Below the pieces are notes generated by a model. It ran no database searches. It had not been told where the DNA came from and saw only the letters and a list, made by a program, of their open reading frames with translations. From IMG/VR virus record IMGVR_UViG_3300004151_000006, positions 126,001 to 190,000 of that record: a DNA stretch of 64,000 nucleotides. The stretch is one strand, 5' to 3'. This document shows positions 51,774 through 60,230 of this stretch, piece after piece. Both the position numbers and the translations under genes were made by a program. This stretch comes from a virus. How positions within the stretch are numbered: position 1 is the stretch's first letter; every line of letters begins with the position of its first letter.

Positions 51774-53276
51774 ATGGATATCAAGCCTATAGACAATTCC
51801 ATCTCTAAAACACTTGATGCTTGTAGTGAAGAAGAATTGTCACATATGTCATCAAATTATCCTTTTATCATTAAAGCTGGTAAAATTCCAGACTGCTGTC
51901 TGAATTATAATAATTTACTTCCTATTTGGCTTTATCATTGTGGTACTGCACCCCTTGGCTATGTGACTGCACAAGAGATGATCTTTCAATGTAAATCTTG
52001 TGGAAGACATATTTTGGCTAAAATATTCTTTGCAGTCAATGGTACGTGTTATGTGACTCAAGAAAATTCACGTGAAGTATTGTTTAGAAATGATGCATTG
52101 AAAGATACTCTTAATCGTATGTGGTATATCTTTAAGATTCCGAATAGTCTTAATCAAAGTGAATTAATTCAGTATCATCAACTTGCTGAAAATAATAGAT
52201 TTGCTTTCAATCTCGGTAATGGTAAATTGATGACATATCTTGAAGATATATCTGCTTGTGATTCCAATATGAATACTATTTCTACTACTGAGACACTTCA
52301 GATCATTGAAGGATCCATTCCTCCAGTAGAACTCAAAGGTAATGAACCAGATATGTTGACTATAGATGAATTGCCCCCTATTTTGACACCAGAAGAATTA
52401 GTTGAACAGGGAAAAGAAGTGTTACCTAAATTGAAATGTGATGCTAATCTTTTAGATACGGATTCAATAATGAAATATGATACTGTTATTTTGACTACTG
52501 AAAATGGTGTAAAATGTATCGATTATCCGATTTCTGAAGAAACTATAAAAAATATGAAAGATATTCCAATGATCAATAAGTATCTTCAGAAGCTTAAGAC
52601 TGGTGAATCACTCACTGAAGAAGATTTGGTAGCTAAGAAAATACACGATCTTATTATTGAAGGTGGACCAGTAGCTAAGGCTAATTTTGATATCAAGGGA
52701 AAAGAGAAAACTCTATTGAAAGATACCTTCTGTTTTAGAATAGGTGGTGATGTTACTAAAAATGATAATTCTAATGTTGGTTACAAGAATAAAATAGAAT
52801 TTTATAATGTGTATTGTAAATCACTTTCTTTATTGCCAAATCGTGATGAGATACTTGATCAGGGTACTATACGATTAAAACATATGTATCTTCAAGATGT
52901 TGCAATAAATCAATCTAATACGAGTGAAACACCTAAACAAAAGATCAATTTGATACTTAGAAATGTAGTATATGAAAAGATTGATATCACATCTAAACAA
53001 ACTTATTATGAATATGTGGATAAACTTATTGTTGAACTTGATAGTGAAAAATCAAATGATCAAGTATGTATTAATATTCTTCTTAATATTGAAGCTGGAG
53101 AATGGACAATCAATTATATCAATATGGGTGAAACTGTAGTTGATGAAGATTTTAAATTTGATGAAGTGGTGGAAGATACTGATGGTGTCCATACCGAACT
53201 CTCATGTGGTAAAGAAGGATATAATGATTTGGATGGTGAGTGTGCTAGATGTAGAAATAGAGAATGTGATAGTTAA
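51774..53276 (+). CDS. Hypothetical zinc-site protein near the RNA polymerase gene, 500 residues
   Basis: GGAGGA precedes ATG 51774. Residues ~40-80 contain C-C-L-N-Y and a C-K-S-C-G pair (zinc-ribbon-like), residues ~95-125 carry helices, the middle is acidic (EELVEQGKEVLPKLKCDANL), and the last 20 residues hold four cysteines (CGKEGYNDLDGECARCRNREC) that could bind a second zinc. No full-length family is recognised. Its size and position next to the polymerase half-subunit resemble the fifth subunit of the phiKZ non-virion polymerase (gp68, about 520 residues), but I see no sequence evidence for that. The hairpin 53286-53317 ends the unit. Confidence 0.78.
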   Translation: MDIKPIDNSISKTLDACSEEELSHMSSNYPFIIKAGKIPDCCLNYNNLLPIWLYHCGTAPLGYVTAQEMIFQCKSCGRHILAKIFFAVNGTCYVTQENSREVLFRNDALKDTLNRMWYIFKIPNSLNQSELIQYHQLAENNRFAFNLGNGKLMTYLEDISACDSNMNTISTTETLQIIEGSIPPVELKGNEPDMLTIDELPPILTPEELVEQGKEVLPKLKCDANLLDTDSIMKYDTVILTTENGVKCIDYPISEETIKNMKDIPMINKYLQKLKTGESLTEEDLVAKKIHDLIIEGGPVAKANFDIKGKEKTLLKDTFCFRIGGDVTKNDNSNVGYKNKIEFYNVYCKSLSLLPNRDEILDQGTIRLKHMYLQDVAINQSNTSETPKQKINLILRNVVYEKIDITSKQTYYEYVDKLIVELDSEKSNDQVCINILLNIEAGEWTINYINMGETVVDEDFKFDEVVEDTDGVHTELSCGKEGYNDLDGECARCRNRECDS

Positions 53277-53285
53277 CTATTAATG

Positions 53286-53317
53286 TGGATAGGGGACCCA
53301 TTTGGGTCCCCTATCCA
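53286..53317 (+). terminator. Hairpin after gene 51774
   Basis: TGGATAGGGGACCCA pairs with TGGGTCCCCTATCCA. Confidence 0.75.
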
Positions 53318-53386
53318 TACGTTTAAATATACGATTTATGGTCAAGATATAGGGATTTATATATTTTTTCAAGGAGATCACTATAT

Positions 53387-53830
53387 ATGTCTACTACACC
53401 AATTCGGATGTTGCCAGTACTTAGTAGTGTGACAGGTATTCTTACTGATATACATGAAATCACAGCTAGTATTATTAGATTTGTCATGTGCACACCTGGG
53501 ACCACATCTAGTTACGTAGAAGAAGAATTGGTTTCTTTTAGATATTTAGCTGGTAAAGTGGGATATGATAAAGATCAAATGTGTAAGATGTTAGAAGTTG
53601 GACTTACTGGTATTTTTCAAAGATATTTTCCAGACCACACACCAATTGTAGCAGTGACAAATGCACCATATGAAGGAAATGAATTGGAGTTTAGATATAC
53701 CATTACCATTGACGTCACTTATCGTACAAGTGATGGGGATATCATTTCTGGTATTGAAGCTGGTACTTTCTTAGTAGATTCAGATAACAGGATTACTCTT
53801 AAATTCAACAATAGTAGCACTACCATTTAA
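53387..53830 (+). CDS. Hypothetical protein, 147 residues
   Basis: AAGGAGAT precedes ATG 53387. The product has a helical N-terminal half (GILTDIHEITASIIRFVM; AGKVGYDKDQMCKMLEVGLTG) and a beta C-terminal half (LEFRYTITIDVTYR), and resembles small alpha/beta phage structural or adaptor proteins, but no family can be named. It is the first gene of the run 53387-57256 that contains the SbcD-like and SSB-like genes, so a role in DNA processing is as likely as a structural one. Confidence 0.7.
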   Translation: MSTTPIRMLPVLSSVTGILTDIHEITASIIRFVMCTPGTTSSYVEEELVSFRYLAGKVGYDKDQMCKMLEVGLTGIFQRYFPDHTPIVAVTNAPYEGNELEFRYTITIDVTYRTSDGDIISGIEAGTFLVDSDNRITLKFNNSSTTI

Positions 53831-53841
53831 GGAGAAACCAT

Positions 53842-54600
53842 ATGACAAAACCAGACTTTGGTGATCTTAGAGCACCACGTGGTAGAGAACGTGATTTGGA
53901 AAATATGGTAACACATTTCAGAAAATTACAAAATTCATTAATCATATTTACTGAATCTGAATTTAGTAAATACACACCAATTTATATGGCTGAATATAGA
54001 AAGGAAGTATCTGAATATACACCAAGTGAATTGGAATTTATTGCAAACTTATCTAAAGAGTTTCATTCTAGAATTGATCTTTATAAACCAACATATGTTG
54101 TGAGTGATCAATTAACACCTATCCAAAAAGAACTTCAACTCAGTAGAACAAACCATGAACAAATATTCACTGCTGGGGAAAAATTATATATCTATTTTGG
54201 AAATAACATACTTAGAGAAGTACTCTTTATTCTTCCAGAAATACAACAACCTTTTAGTTCACTTAAAACCACTGAAGCTAAAGAAGCTGTTGACATTTGT
54301 CAAAATATTACAGCTAATGCACATGATCAGCCATGGAAAGTCTCTGAAGCAGTGAATAATTTAGCGCACCATATGTTTGCTTCTCAAGATATGGATCAGA
54401 CCGTAATTAATGGTAAGAATTTTATGCAACATGTGATCAAGCTTCATAACTCAAAATATTTCAATACTAAGATCACTGCATCTGGAAAATTAGAATATAA
54501 ACAAGATAACTCTGTTATACCAACAATAAATCCTACAACTACTCCAATAGATAAAGTTGATAAAAAAGGAGATGTGTCATTAGACGATCTTTTTGATTAA
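53842..54600 (+). CDS. Hypothetical protein with acidic DDLFD tail, 252 residues
   Basis: AAGGAG precedes ATG 53842. Residues 1-175 are helical with a basic start (FGDLRAPRGRERDLENM), residues ~185-225 are a mixed region and the last 25 residues form a flexible linker (NPTTTPIDKVDKKGD) ending VSLDDLFD. The SSB-like protein encoded 2 kb downstream ends in the same DDLFD. Such acidic-hydrophobic tips are protein-docking peptides in SSB proteins. No enzyme motif is present. Its stop abuts the ribosome site of the SbcD-like gene, which suggests joint work in end processing or replication. Confidence 0.75.
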   Translation: MTKPDFGDLRAPRGRERDLENMVTHFRKLQNSLIIFTESEFSKYTPIYMAEYRKEVSEYTPSELEFIANLSKEFHSRIDLYKPTYVVSDQLTPIQKELQLSRTNHEQIFTAGEKLYIYFGNNILREVLFILPEIQQPFSSLKTTEAKEAVDICQNITANAHDQPWKVSEAVNNLAHHMFASQDMDQTVINGKNFMQHVIKLHNSKYFNTKITASGKLEYKQDNSVIPTINPTTTPIDKVDKKGDVSLDDLFD

Positions 54601-54616
54601 GGAGGGTCAATATCTT

Positions 54617-55759
54617 GTGATTAAACAACTTTATATATCTGATCTTCATTTTGGAAAATCTAGGATAGATCCAATACGATTAAGAGAGACTTTATTAGAA
54701 GAAATAGCTAAAGAGATAGAGGATGTTCAAATCATATTTTTTTGTGGTGATATGTTTAATCAGATGTTATTTTTAGATCATCCTGCAGCATATCAAGCTA
54801 TATTGTTTATTACTGGAGTATTGCATTTAGCTAAACAACACAATGTGATAGTGAGATTTTTGCGTGGTACATATACCCATGACAGGGAACAACAGAGAAT
54901 TATTGATGGTCTCGGTATCCAGGGTGTAAACTATCGAGTCATCAATGAAATTTATGTGGAAACTATTAGTGATTGGAATAATAATGATACTGGTAAATTG
55001 AAAATACTCTATTTACCAGATTCATTACCATACAGAAACATTATTCAGATCTATAATAAAATTAAAGAGCTTTATACTTTAGTTGGTTGGGATAAATGTG
55101 ATTTGATCATTGGACATGGGGCATTTAGTCATTGTTTTCCTGAACATATAAAACTTCCACCGTGTGTTTATACAGTGAATGACATAAATCAATTTGTTAG
55201 TGGGTATGTGGTCATGGGGCATATACATACTCCCAGTAAAAAAGAAAATGTCATATATGTGGGTAGTTTTGAACGTATGTCCCATGGTGAAGAAGAAAAG
55301 AAAGGATATTTGATTGGTTATAAAGATCAAGATCATTGGAAATTTAAATTCAAAGAAAACAAACAGGCCACACTCTTTATCACCATGTATCCGAAAGAAC
55401 ATACAAAAGAAAATCTCCTTAATGAGGTCTATCAATTTATTGAAAATAAGTTTCCTAATCAGACTGGATATCTTCGTATTATACACCATGATCCAGAATT
55501 TAAATCTATCATTTTAAACATCTGTTATCAAAAATATCCAAACATTAAGATTACCTTTAAAAATGATACTACACATAAATCTGAAATGGAATTAGATGAA
55601 TGTGATATTGATGCTACTTTAGAAGTAGATACTTTATCAATAGAAAATATAGCAGCACATATAACTGATGTATTGGCTAAAGATAGTATTTATGGAACAT
55701 ATCACTATGGATATGATGAAATACGAAATACATTAGAAATATTATCTTTGAAAAAATAG
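54617..55759 (+). CDS. SbcD/Mre11/gp47-like metallophosphoesterase nuclease
   Basis: AAGGAGGG at 54599-54606 precedes GTG 54617; a longer frame from ATG 54593 begins inside the previous gene before its ribosome site. The 380-residue product has the family motifs: D9-L-H11-F-G, G-D45-M-F-N, R-G-T-Y-T-H88-D89 in place of GNHD, G-H167-G-A-F and G-H202-I-H204-T-P. Asn of GNHD is replaced, which may change metal binding or activity. The C-terminal part (residues ~210-380) is a DNA-binding/capping region. It should form the nuclease half of a complex with the SbcC-like protein at 3744-6305, about 48 kb away. Confidence 0.88.
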   Translation: MIKQLYISDLHFGKSRIDPIRLRETLLEEIAKEIEDVQIIFFCGDMFNQMLFLDHPAAYQAILFITGVLHLAKQHNVIVRFLRGTYTHDREQQRIIDGLGIQGVNYRVINEIYVETISDWNNNDTGKLKILYLPDSLPYRNIIQIYNKIKELYTLVGWDKCDLIIGHGAFSHCFPEHIKLPPCVYTVNDINQFVSGYVVMGHIHTPSKKENVIYVGSFERMSHGEEEKKGYLIGYKDQDHWKFKFKENKQATLFITMYPKEHTKENLLNEVYQFIENKFPNQTGYLRIIHHDPEFKSIILNICYQKYPNIKITFKNDTTHKSEMELDECDIDATLEVDTLSIENIAAHITDVLAKDSIYGTYHYGYDEIRNTLEILSLKK

Positions 55760-55769
55760 GAGATAGATT

Positions 55770-56615
55770 ATGGATTTAGAAAATATTAACAATGTTGCTG
55801 GGGATGGGAGCTTTGGATTAGCTCCCATCCTCAATATGTTTTCCACACATGCCAATAATAAAAATAGGCCAAAATGGGATCTTTATGTAGTCAACATGCT
55901 TACACTTATTAGAAATAATCAACAAAAAGGAAAACAACTATCGGTACTTATTAATAATACTATTAGAGATGCAGAGTTACTTATTACACATATTGAAAAT
56001 TATGTGGAGTTGGATAAATTAAGTCTTAGTCAACCGACACTTATTATTTATATACCTTTTTATCAAATACCACAATTATATGTGAAAAAGATTTCACCAT
56101 CTTTAGTTGAACAACAATTGGCTTGTGATAAAATACGGAATCAATTGAAACCAAGAGTCTATACTCAAGGTAGCCTTACCATCCATGTGGTGTATGTTGG
56201 TAGTAATAGATCTACTCCAAAATGTGAATTAATCAATTATATCAATGCACAGATATCCAATAGTTATAAGTTTAAACGCACTGCTATCATTTCACATATT
56301 GCTATGGATCTACATCTTTTTCAAGATATAGTTGAGATTATATTGATTGAATGCTTTACAGGTAAACTTAAAAAGAGTAATGTGTTTAATGAAAAAGTCT
56401 TTAATACAAAAGAACTTCCATTTCATCCTTACATACATTTACTATTGGGTGACAATACTTTTATTAAACGAACACTTAAGAAAAAACAATATGATGAATT
56501 ATTGGCTTTTGCAAAATCACATTCTTGGAAGTATCGACCTACCGTCCTCATAGAGAAGGATCTTCTCTCCATGAAGTTAGTGGAAGATAAGCACTTCTTT
56601 GAATATAAACTTTAA
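55770..56615 (+). CDS. Hypothetical protein, 281 residues, in the recombination operon
   Basis: GGAG precedes ATG 55770, 10 bases after the SbcD-like gene ends. The product has a central alpha/beta core (SQPTLIIYIPFYQIPQLYV; GSLTIHVVYVGSN) and basic C-terminal helices (LGDNTFIKRTLKKKQYDEL). No ATPase or nuclease motif is seen. Its position between the SbcD-like and SSB-like genes suggests a replication or recombination accessory. No family is recognised. Confidence 0.75.
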   Translation: MDLENINNVAGDGSFGLAPILNMFSTHANNKNRPKWDLYVVNMLTLIRNNQQKGKQLSVLINNTIRDAELLITHIENYVELDKLSLSQPTLIIYIPFYQIPQLYVKKISPSLVEQQLACDKIRNQLKPRVYTQGSLTIHVVYVGSNRSTPKCELINYINAQISNSYKFKRTAIISHIAMDLHLFQDIVEIILIECFTGKLKKSNVFNEKVFNTKELPFHPYIHLLLGDNTFIKRTLKKKQYDELLAFAKSHSWKYRPTVLIEKDLLSMKLVEDKHFFEYKL

Positions 56616-56647
56616 CACCCATACCGTGGGGAAGGAGCATGATCTTT

Positions 56648-57256
56648 ATGTCTGATGCACCCAATTATAATAATTTGTGGTCTACCACTTCACGTGAAAA
56701 GGATCAAAAGAATTCTAATCAGTTGTCATTTGGTGTATTTAATCGTATTGCTGGTTTTTCTGTCTTTATGGGTGATAGTCCTGGACGTCCGAAATTTAAA
56801 CACTCTCTCAATAATGAAAGTATTGTACTTCTGGAAGAATACATTGATACTTTGCTTAATGCTAAAGGTGAACATAAAGAATATTTGATTTCTACCAAAT
56901 ACAACATGGAAACTAAACAATCAGAAAAGATCTCTCAGATCACATTTATTCGTGATGAAAAAGGTATCTTTCATATCGAATGCTACAATAAAGAATTAGG
57001 TAGTCCGGTGATGTTCACTCTTCGATCTACGACTACATACACTACTGGTGGAGATGGTATCTCTGTTGCTAAAAAATCTGAACTTGCTATGAAGAGTCTT
57101 AAGAAAACCTTGCAGGATATCAATTTAGCTAAGTGGAATTCTCCTGCTATGGCACCCAATCGTAATGGTGGTGGTAAGTTTGGTGGAAACAATGGTAGTA
57201 ATAGTTCTGGTAGTGGTGGTAGTAAACCCAGTGGTGGTGATGATCTGTTCGATTGA
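56648..57256 (+). CDS. Single-stranded DNA-binding-like protein, 202 residues
   Basis: ATG 56648 is chosen because AAGGAG at 56632-56637 lies 10 bases before it; the ATG at 56639 is too close. Residues ~25-135 are a beta-rich core (FGVFNRIAGFSVFMG; EYLISTKYNMETKQSEKIS; QITFIRDEKGIFHIE). Residues ~160-195 form a Gly/Ser/Asn linker (NGGGKFGGNNGSNSSGSGGS) and the protein ends GGDDLFD, the acidic tip seen in SSB proteins that recruits partners. This is a typical SSB layout although the OB core is not confirmed. It closes the operon with the SbcD-like gene. Confidence 0.72.
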   Translation: MSDAPNYNNLWSTTSREKDQKNSNQLSFGVFNRIAGFSVFMGDSPGRPKFKHSLNNESIVLLEEYIDTLLNAKGEHKEYLISTKYNMETKQSEKISQITFIRDEKGIFHIECYNKELGSPVMFTLRSTTTYTTGGDGISVAKKSELAMKSLKKTLQDINLAKWNSPAMAPNRNGGGKFGGNNGSNSSGSGGSKPSGGDDLFD

Positions 57257-57270
57257 TCATAGATCGGATG

Positions 57271-57297
57271 TAGAGGAGACCCAATGGGTCTCCTCTA
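57271..57297 (+). terminator. Hairpin after the SSB-like gene
   Basis: TAGAGGAGACCC pairs with GGGTCTCCTCTA around AAT. Confidence 0.72.
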
Positions 57298-57320
57298 TGT
57301 ACTGTGTTTCATCATGAGAA

Positions 57321-57334
57321 TAAATATATATTAC
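57321..57334 (+). promoter_or_regulatory. Early-type promoter motif before gene 57388
   Basis: TAAATATATATTAC, 53 bases before ATG 57388; exact match to the TATATTAC core. Confidence 0.66.
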
Positions 57335-57337
57335 ATT

Positions 57338-57352
57338 TATGATGTGACTTGG
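57338..57352 (+). repeat. 15-base leader element TATGATGTGACTTGG, copy 2
   Basis: Identical to 406-420, in the leader right after the promoter motif. Confidence 0.7.
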
Positions 57353-57387
57353 ATAAATGTCTATTTTAAACAGGAGGATGATGTGTG

Positions 57388-58410
57388 ATGTCCGTCCCAC
57401 AAAGGAAATTGGGACAATTGCAGGATGAACCCCAATTTGAGAATTGTTTTGTTGAACACTTTTATACGAGTCAAAACATAGTACCATTGGGGTATGTCGT
57501 ACTGCGGTTGTTTGATGAAATGACCACATTAGCTAGTCTTTATCCACAGATACCTAAAATTATACGTAATGGTACAAATGCAAAATATCAAGAAGATTTT
57601 CTCTATCTTTGTGGAAAACGATCACGGAATGTGTTGGGTATTCAAAGTAAAATTTGTATAGTAGTTGCACCCTATGAAACAACATTACATGATGTACAGT
57701 GTGATTATTTACTGATCATTGGTGGAAAAAAGGTACATATTAAAAATAGTAATATTAATAGTTTATTCATTTATGGTACTGAACAGGTGATTGTAGAAAA
57801 TGTGACTATCATTGATACATTTATTGATATTTCAAATACTTTAGAGATGCGTGGAGATTATTTTCATTGTGATCTTAATTATATTACTGTAAAAAATCTC
57901 ATTACTAACAATATTGACATTGTTAAAGATGCATTTTATTTATTGGGGCTTACCAATGTGAACTTAAATAAAACAAGTCCAAAGATGTTAGAACAATTTC
58001 CAAATATGTATTTGTGTTCGATGGAATACTCAAATAAAATTGTAGTGTTTAAGTTATCACCCACTATGATACATCTTAGATTCATGTGGCTTATATGGGC
58101 AATGTGGAATGTAGATCATTTTGATATTGATATTACACAAAGCCATTTGACACTGTTGGAAAGTAAATCTATTAATAATAGTCCAAATTATCTTCGTATG
58201 TCCAGATATCTTCATGAACGTAATCCTTATTATCAATATTTTTATAACAAAATGGTTAGTATCAATATGCATCTTTCTGATAGTGAAATTAATATATTTG
58301 AAGAAAGTACTAATAGATGTAATACTACTTCATTTGATTTGGTACCCCAGATATTCACATCACGTGTAGATTCTAGTATTAAATCAAAGTATTTAATAAA
58401 ATCCGTATAA
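57388..58410 (+). CDS. Hypothetical early protein with beta-helix-like part, 340 residues
   Basis: AGGAGG at 57373-57378 precedes ATG 57388, and the promoter motif TAAATATATATTAC at 57321-57334 is about 55 bases upstream. Residues ~85-180 show short repeating strands (QCDYLLIIGGKKVHIKN, NINSLFIYGTEQVIVEN, ITVKNLITNNIDIV), which look like a beta-helix. Residues ~215-240 (LRFMWLIWAMWNVDHFDI) resemble the part that follows the beta strands in the protein at 8620. No domain is recognised. The palindrome 58415-58452 ends the unit. Confidence 0.76.
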   Translation: MSVPQRKLGQLQDEPQFENCFVEHFYTSQNIVPLGYVVLRLFDEMTTLASLYPQIPKIIRNGTNAKYQEDFLYLCGKRSRNVLGIQSKICIVVAPYETTLHDVQCDYLLIIGGKKVHIKNSNINSLFIYGTEQVIVENVTIIDTFIDISNTLEMRGDYFHCDLNYITVKNLITNNIDIVKDAFYLLGLTNVNLNKTSPKMLEQFPNMYLCSMEYSNKIVVFKLSPTMIHLRFMWLIWAMWNVDHFDIDITQSHLTLLESKSINNSPNYLRMSRYLHERNPYYQYFYNKMVSINMHLSDSEINIFEESTNRCNTTSFDLVPQIFTSRVDSSIKSKYLIKSV

Positions 58411-58414
58411 TGTA

Positions 58415-58452
58415 GGATGCATACGGGAGCTCTAGAGCTCCCGTATGCATCC
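58415..58452 (+). terminator. Hairpin after gene 57388
   Basis: Perfect 38-base palindrome with arm GGATGCATACGGGAGCTCT. Confidence 0.75.
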
Positions 58453-58461
58453 ATCATGGTT

Positions 58462-58476
58462 GAAAGTATATATTAT
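58462..58476 (+). promoter_or_regulatory. Early-type promoter motif before gene 58557
   Basis: GAAAGTATATATTAT, 80 bases before ATG 58557, after the palindrome 58415-58452. Confidence 0.55.
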
Positions 58477-58556
58477 TTTTTTGTAGACCCAATGATATAT
58501 GGAAAAAAATAAATATCCATGTTACTATGTAATGAACTTAGGGAGGATATCACTTT

Positions 58557-60230
58557 ATGCAATTCGTTCGTCGCGACAACGAATTTGGTTTATCTTGCAT
58601 TTATTTGGATATGGAAGGTATTGAGCTTGGTATTCGAGATGTATATAAACCAGGATTTCATTCACTCACTGAAGATGAGTTTTTAAAATTGGCAGAGACT
58701 AGTGAACCATTTAAGATGTTTCGGGTAGATACTTATAATGTACTCAAACCCACCAATAGTTCATTTAATTGGGATTGTGTTTTTGGACCTGTTAATCATT
58801 TTCTTAAATCTATGACCAATGATGAATGTCGTACAATTGCAGAGACACTTATCTCTGTCCATCATGATATTGTTTCTGAGATGCAATATGGTGCTAGCTT
58901 ATCAAGTAATTTAATTGAGATCACTAAGAGTTTAGCTAATCAGTTGGATTGTATGGAACGTGAACTTAATCTTTGTGAAAGATTGGAAGTTTATGTAAAC
59001 AATCCACTCAATATGGATATTCCATTATTTGAAAATGCAGGTAAACGTGCTCAAGATAAAGCAGATATGACTTTTCATAGACCTGAAGTAGTATTACTCA
59101 CTGCTATCACAGTTCTTAATAAATTATTATCTCCCGTACTTGGTGTGTTTATTGAACATTGTAAAAAACAGTTAGACAATAGTTTAAAAGAACTCCATTG
59201 TGTAAATATGATTATGCCCATTTTGTATAGAAAATATCCAGACTTAGTACCAAAACTTAAATGGTATATCAGAAATATTATTAAACCAAATGTGAAGAAT
59301 ACTGTAGAATATGTGGCAAATGGATTTACGTTAGAATTAGAATCACAAAAGAGTTTTGCTAATATCTTAGTAAGAAAATTAGTCAGTGTCAATTTGTTTA
59401 AAGAAGGTGGAAATTTAATGACTTATATCACAGCATCTATTAAAGAGTCTACTCGTACACCTACATTTATGTCAGTTACAAGAAATGCAATCAAAGAAAT
59501 GGATAATCCTACTGAGAGTAGTAGTTCACCCTCTAGTGAAGAAGGTAATACTTCAGCGTTAGAATATGGATCTCGTTGTTCTGATCATACTGTGGATTTT
59601 CCAGTACTTACAAGTTTAGCTGCAAAATCACTTATTAAAAATATCATCAATGAAGAAGAAATTGATCCTGAACTTTTTGAAGAGTGTTTAGCATACTATC
59701 GAATAAATCTTATCACTATGACACCCATCAATTTATATTTGTTAGCTACGACATATGGATATAGCTTAGGTGGTGCTAAATCTATCTGGGCACTTAACAT
59801 GAAAGAGATAATTGAACTTGTCACAGTATTTCAATTCCAGTGTTTGAAACGTGGGTATCATGCTCTTATTCCAGCAGTATCTTTAGGTGAAGCTACCCAT
59901 TTGGGATTACCACCAATCAAATCTATTCAGACCCAATTTGATAGTCAACTAAAGACTGCATGGAATGCTTCATTCGAATATAAAAACTGTAAAGCAAGAT
60001 TTAATACAATAATCAGTACTTTAGAATGGGACACAGTAGTTAAAGAAATAGTAGAATTTCTTATTAATAATAATAAAGCTATTAATCTCCCATTTTATTT
60101 CTTAGAACAACTAAAGATTGATCATCTTAATCAAAAAGAATATCAGTATCCTGAAATTATTATCAAAACCATTTGTGGATATACATTGGATGTTACAACA
60201 GGCATCTATGAAGGAGCAATTGAAGCATGA
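58557..60230 (+). CDS. Hypothetical protein with early promoter, 557 residues
   Basis: GGGAGG at 58541-58546 precedes ATG 58557, and a promoter motif lies at 58462-58476. The product is mostly helical, with a Ser-rich acidic linker around residues 320-335 (TESSSSPSSEEGNTS) between two folded parts. It has no signal peptide and no ATPase, nuclease or membrane motif. Codons are AT-rich, so it is not one of the highly expressed early genes despite its promoter. The next gene overlaps its stop (ATGA). No family is recognised. Confidence 0.75.
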   Translation: MQFVRRDNEFGLSCIYLDMEGIELGIRDVYKPGFHSLTEDEFLKLAETSEPFKMFRVDTYNVLKPTNSSFNWDCVFGPVNHFLKSMTNDECRTIAETLISVHHDIVSEMQYGASLSSNLIEITKSLANQLDCMERELNLCERLEVYVNNPLNMDIPLFENAGKRAQDKADMTFHRPEVVLLTAITVLNKLLSPVLGVFIEHCKKQLDNSLKELHCVNMIMPILYRKYPDLVPKLKWYIRNIIKPNVKNTVEYVANGFTLELESQKSFANILVRKLVSVNLFKEGGNLMTYITASIKESTRTPTFMSVTRNAIKEMDNPTESSSSPSSEEGNTSALEYGSRCSDHTVDFPVLTSLAAKSLIKNIINEEEIDPELFEECLAYYRINLITMTPINLYLLATTYGYSLGGAKSIWALNMKEIIELVTVFQFQCLKRGYHALIPAVSLGEATHLGLPPIKSIQTQFDSQLKTAWNASFEYKNCKARFNTIISTLEWDTVVKEIVEFLINNNKAINLPFYFLEQLKIDHLNQKEYQYPEIIIKTICGYTLDVTTGIYEGAIEA

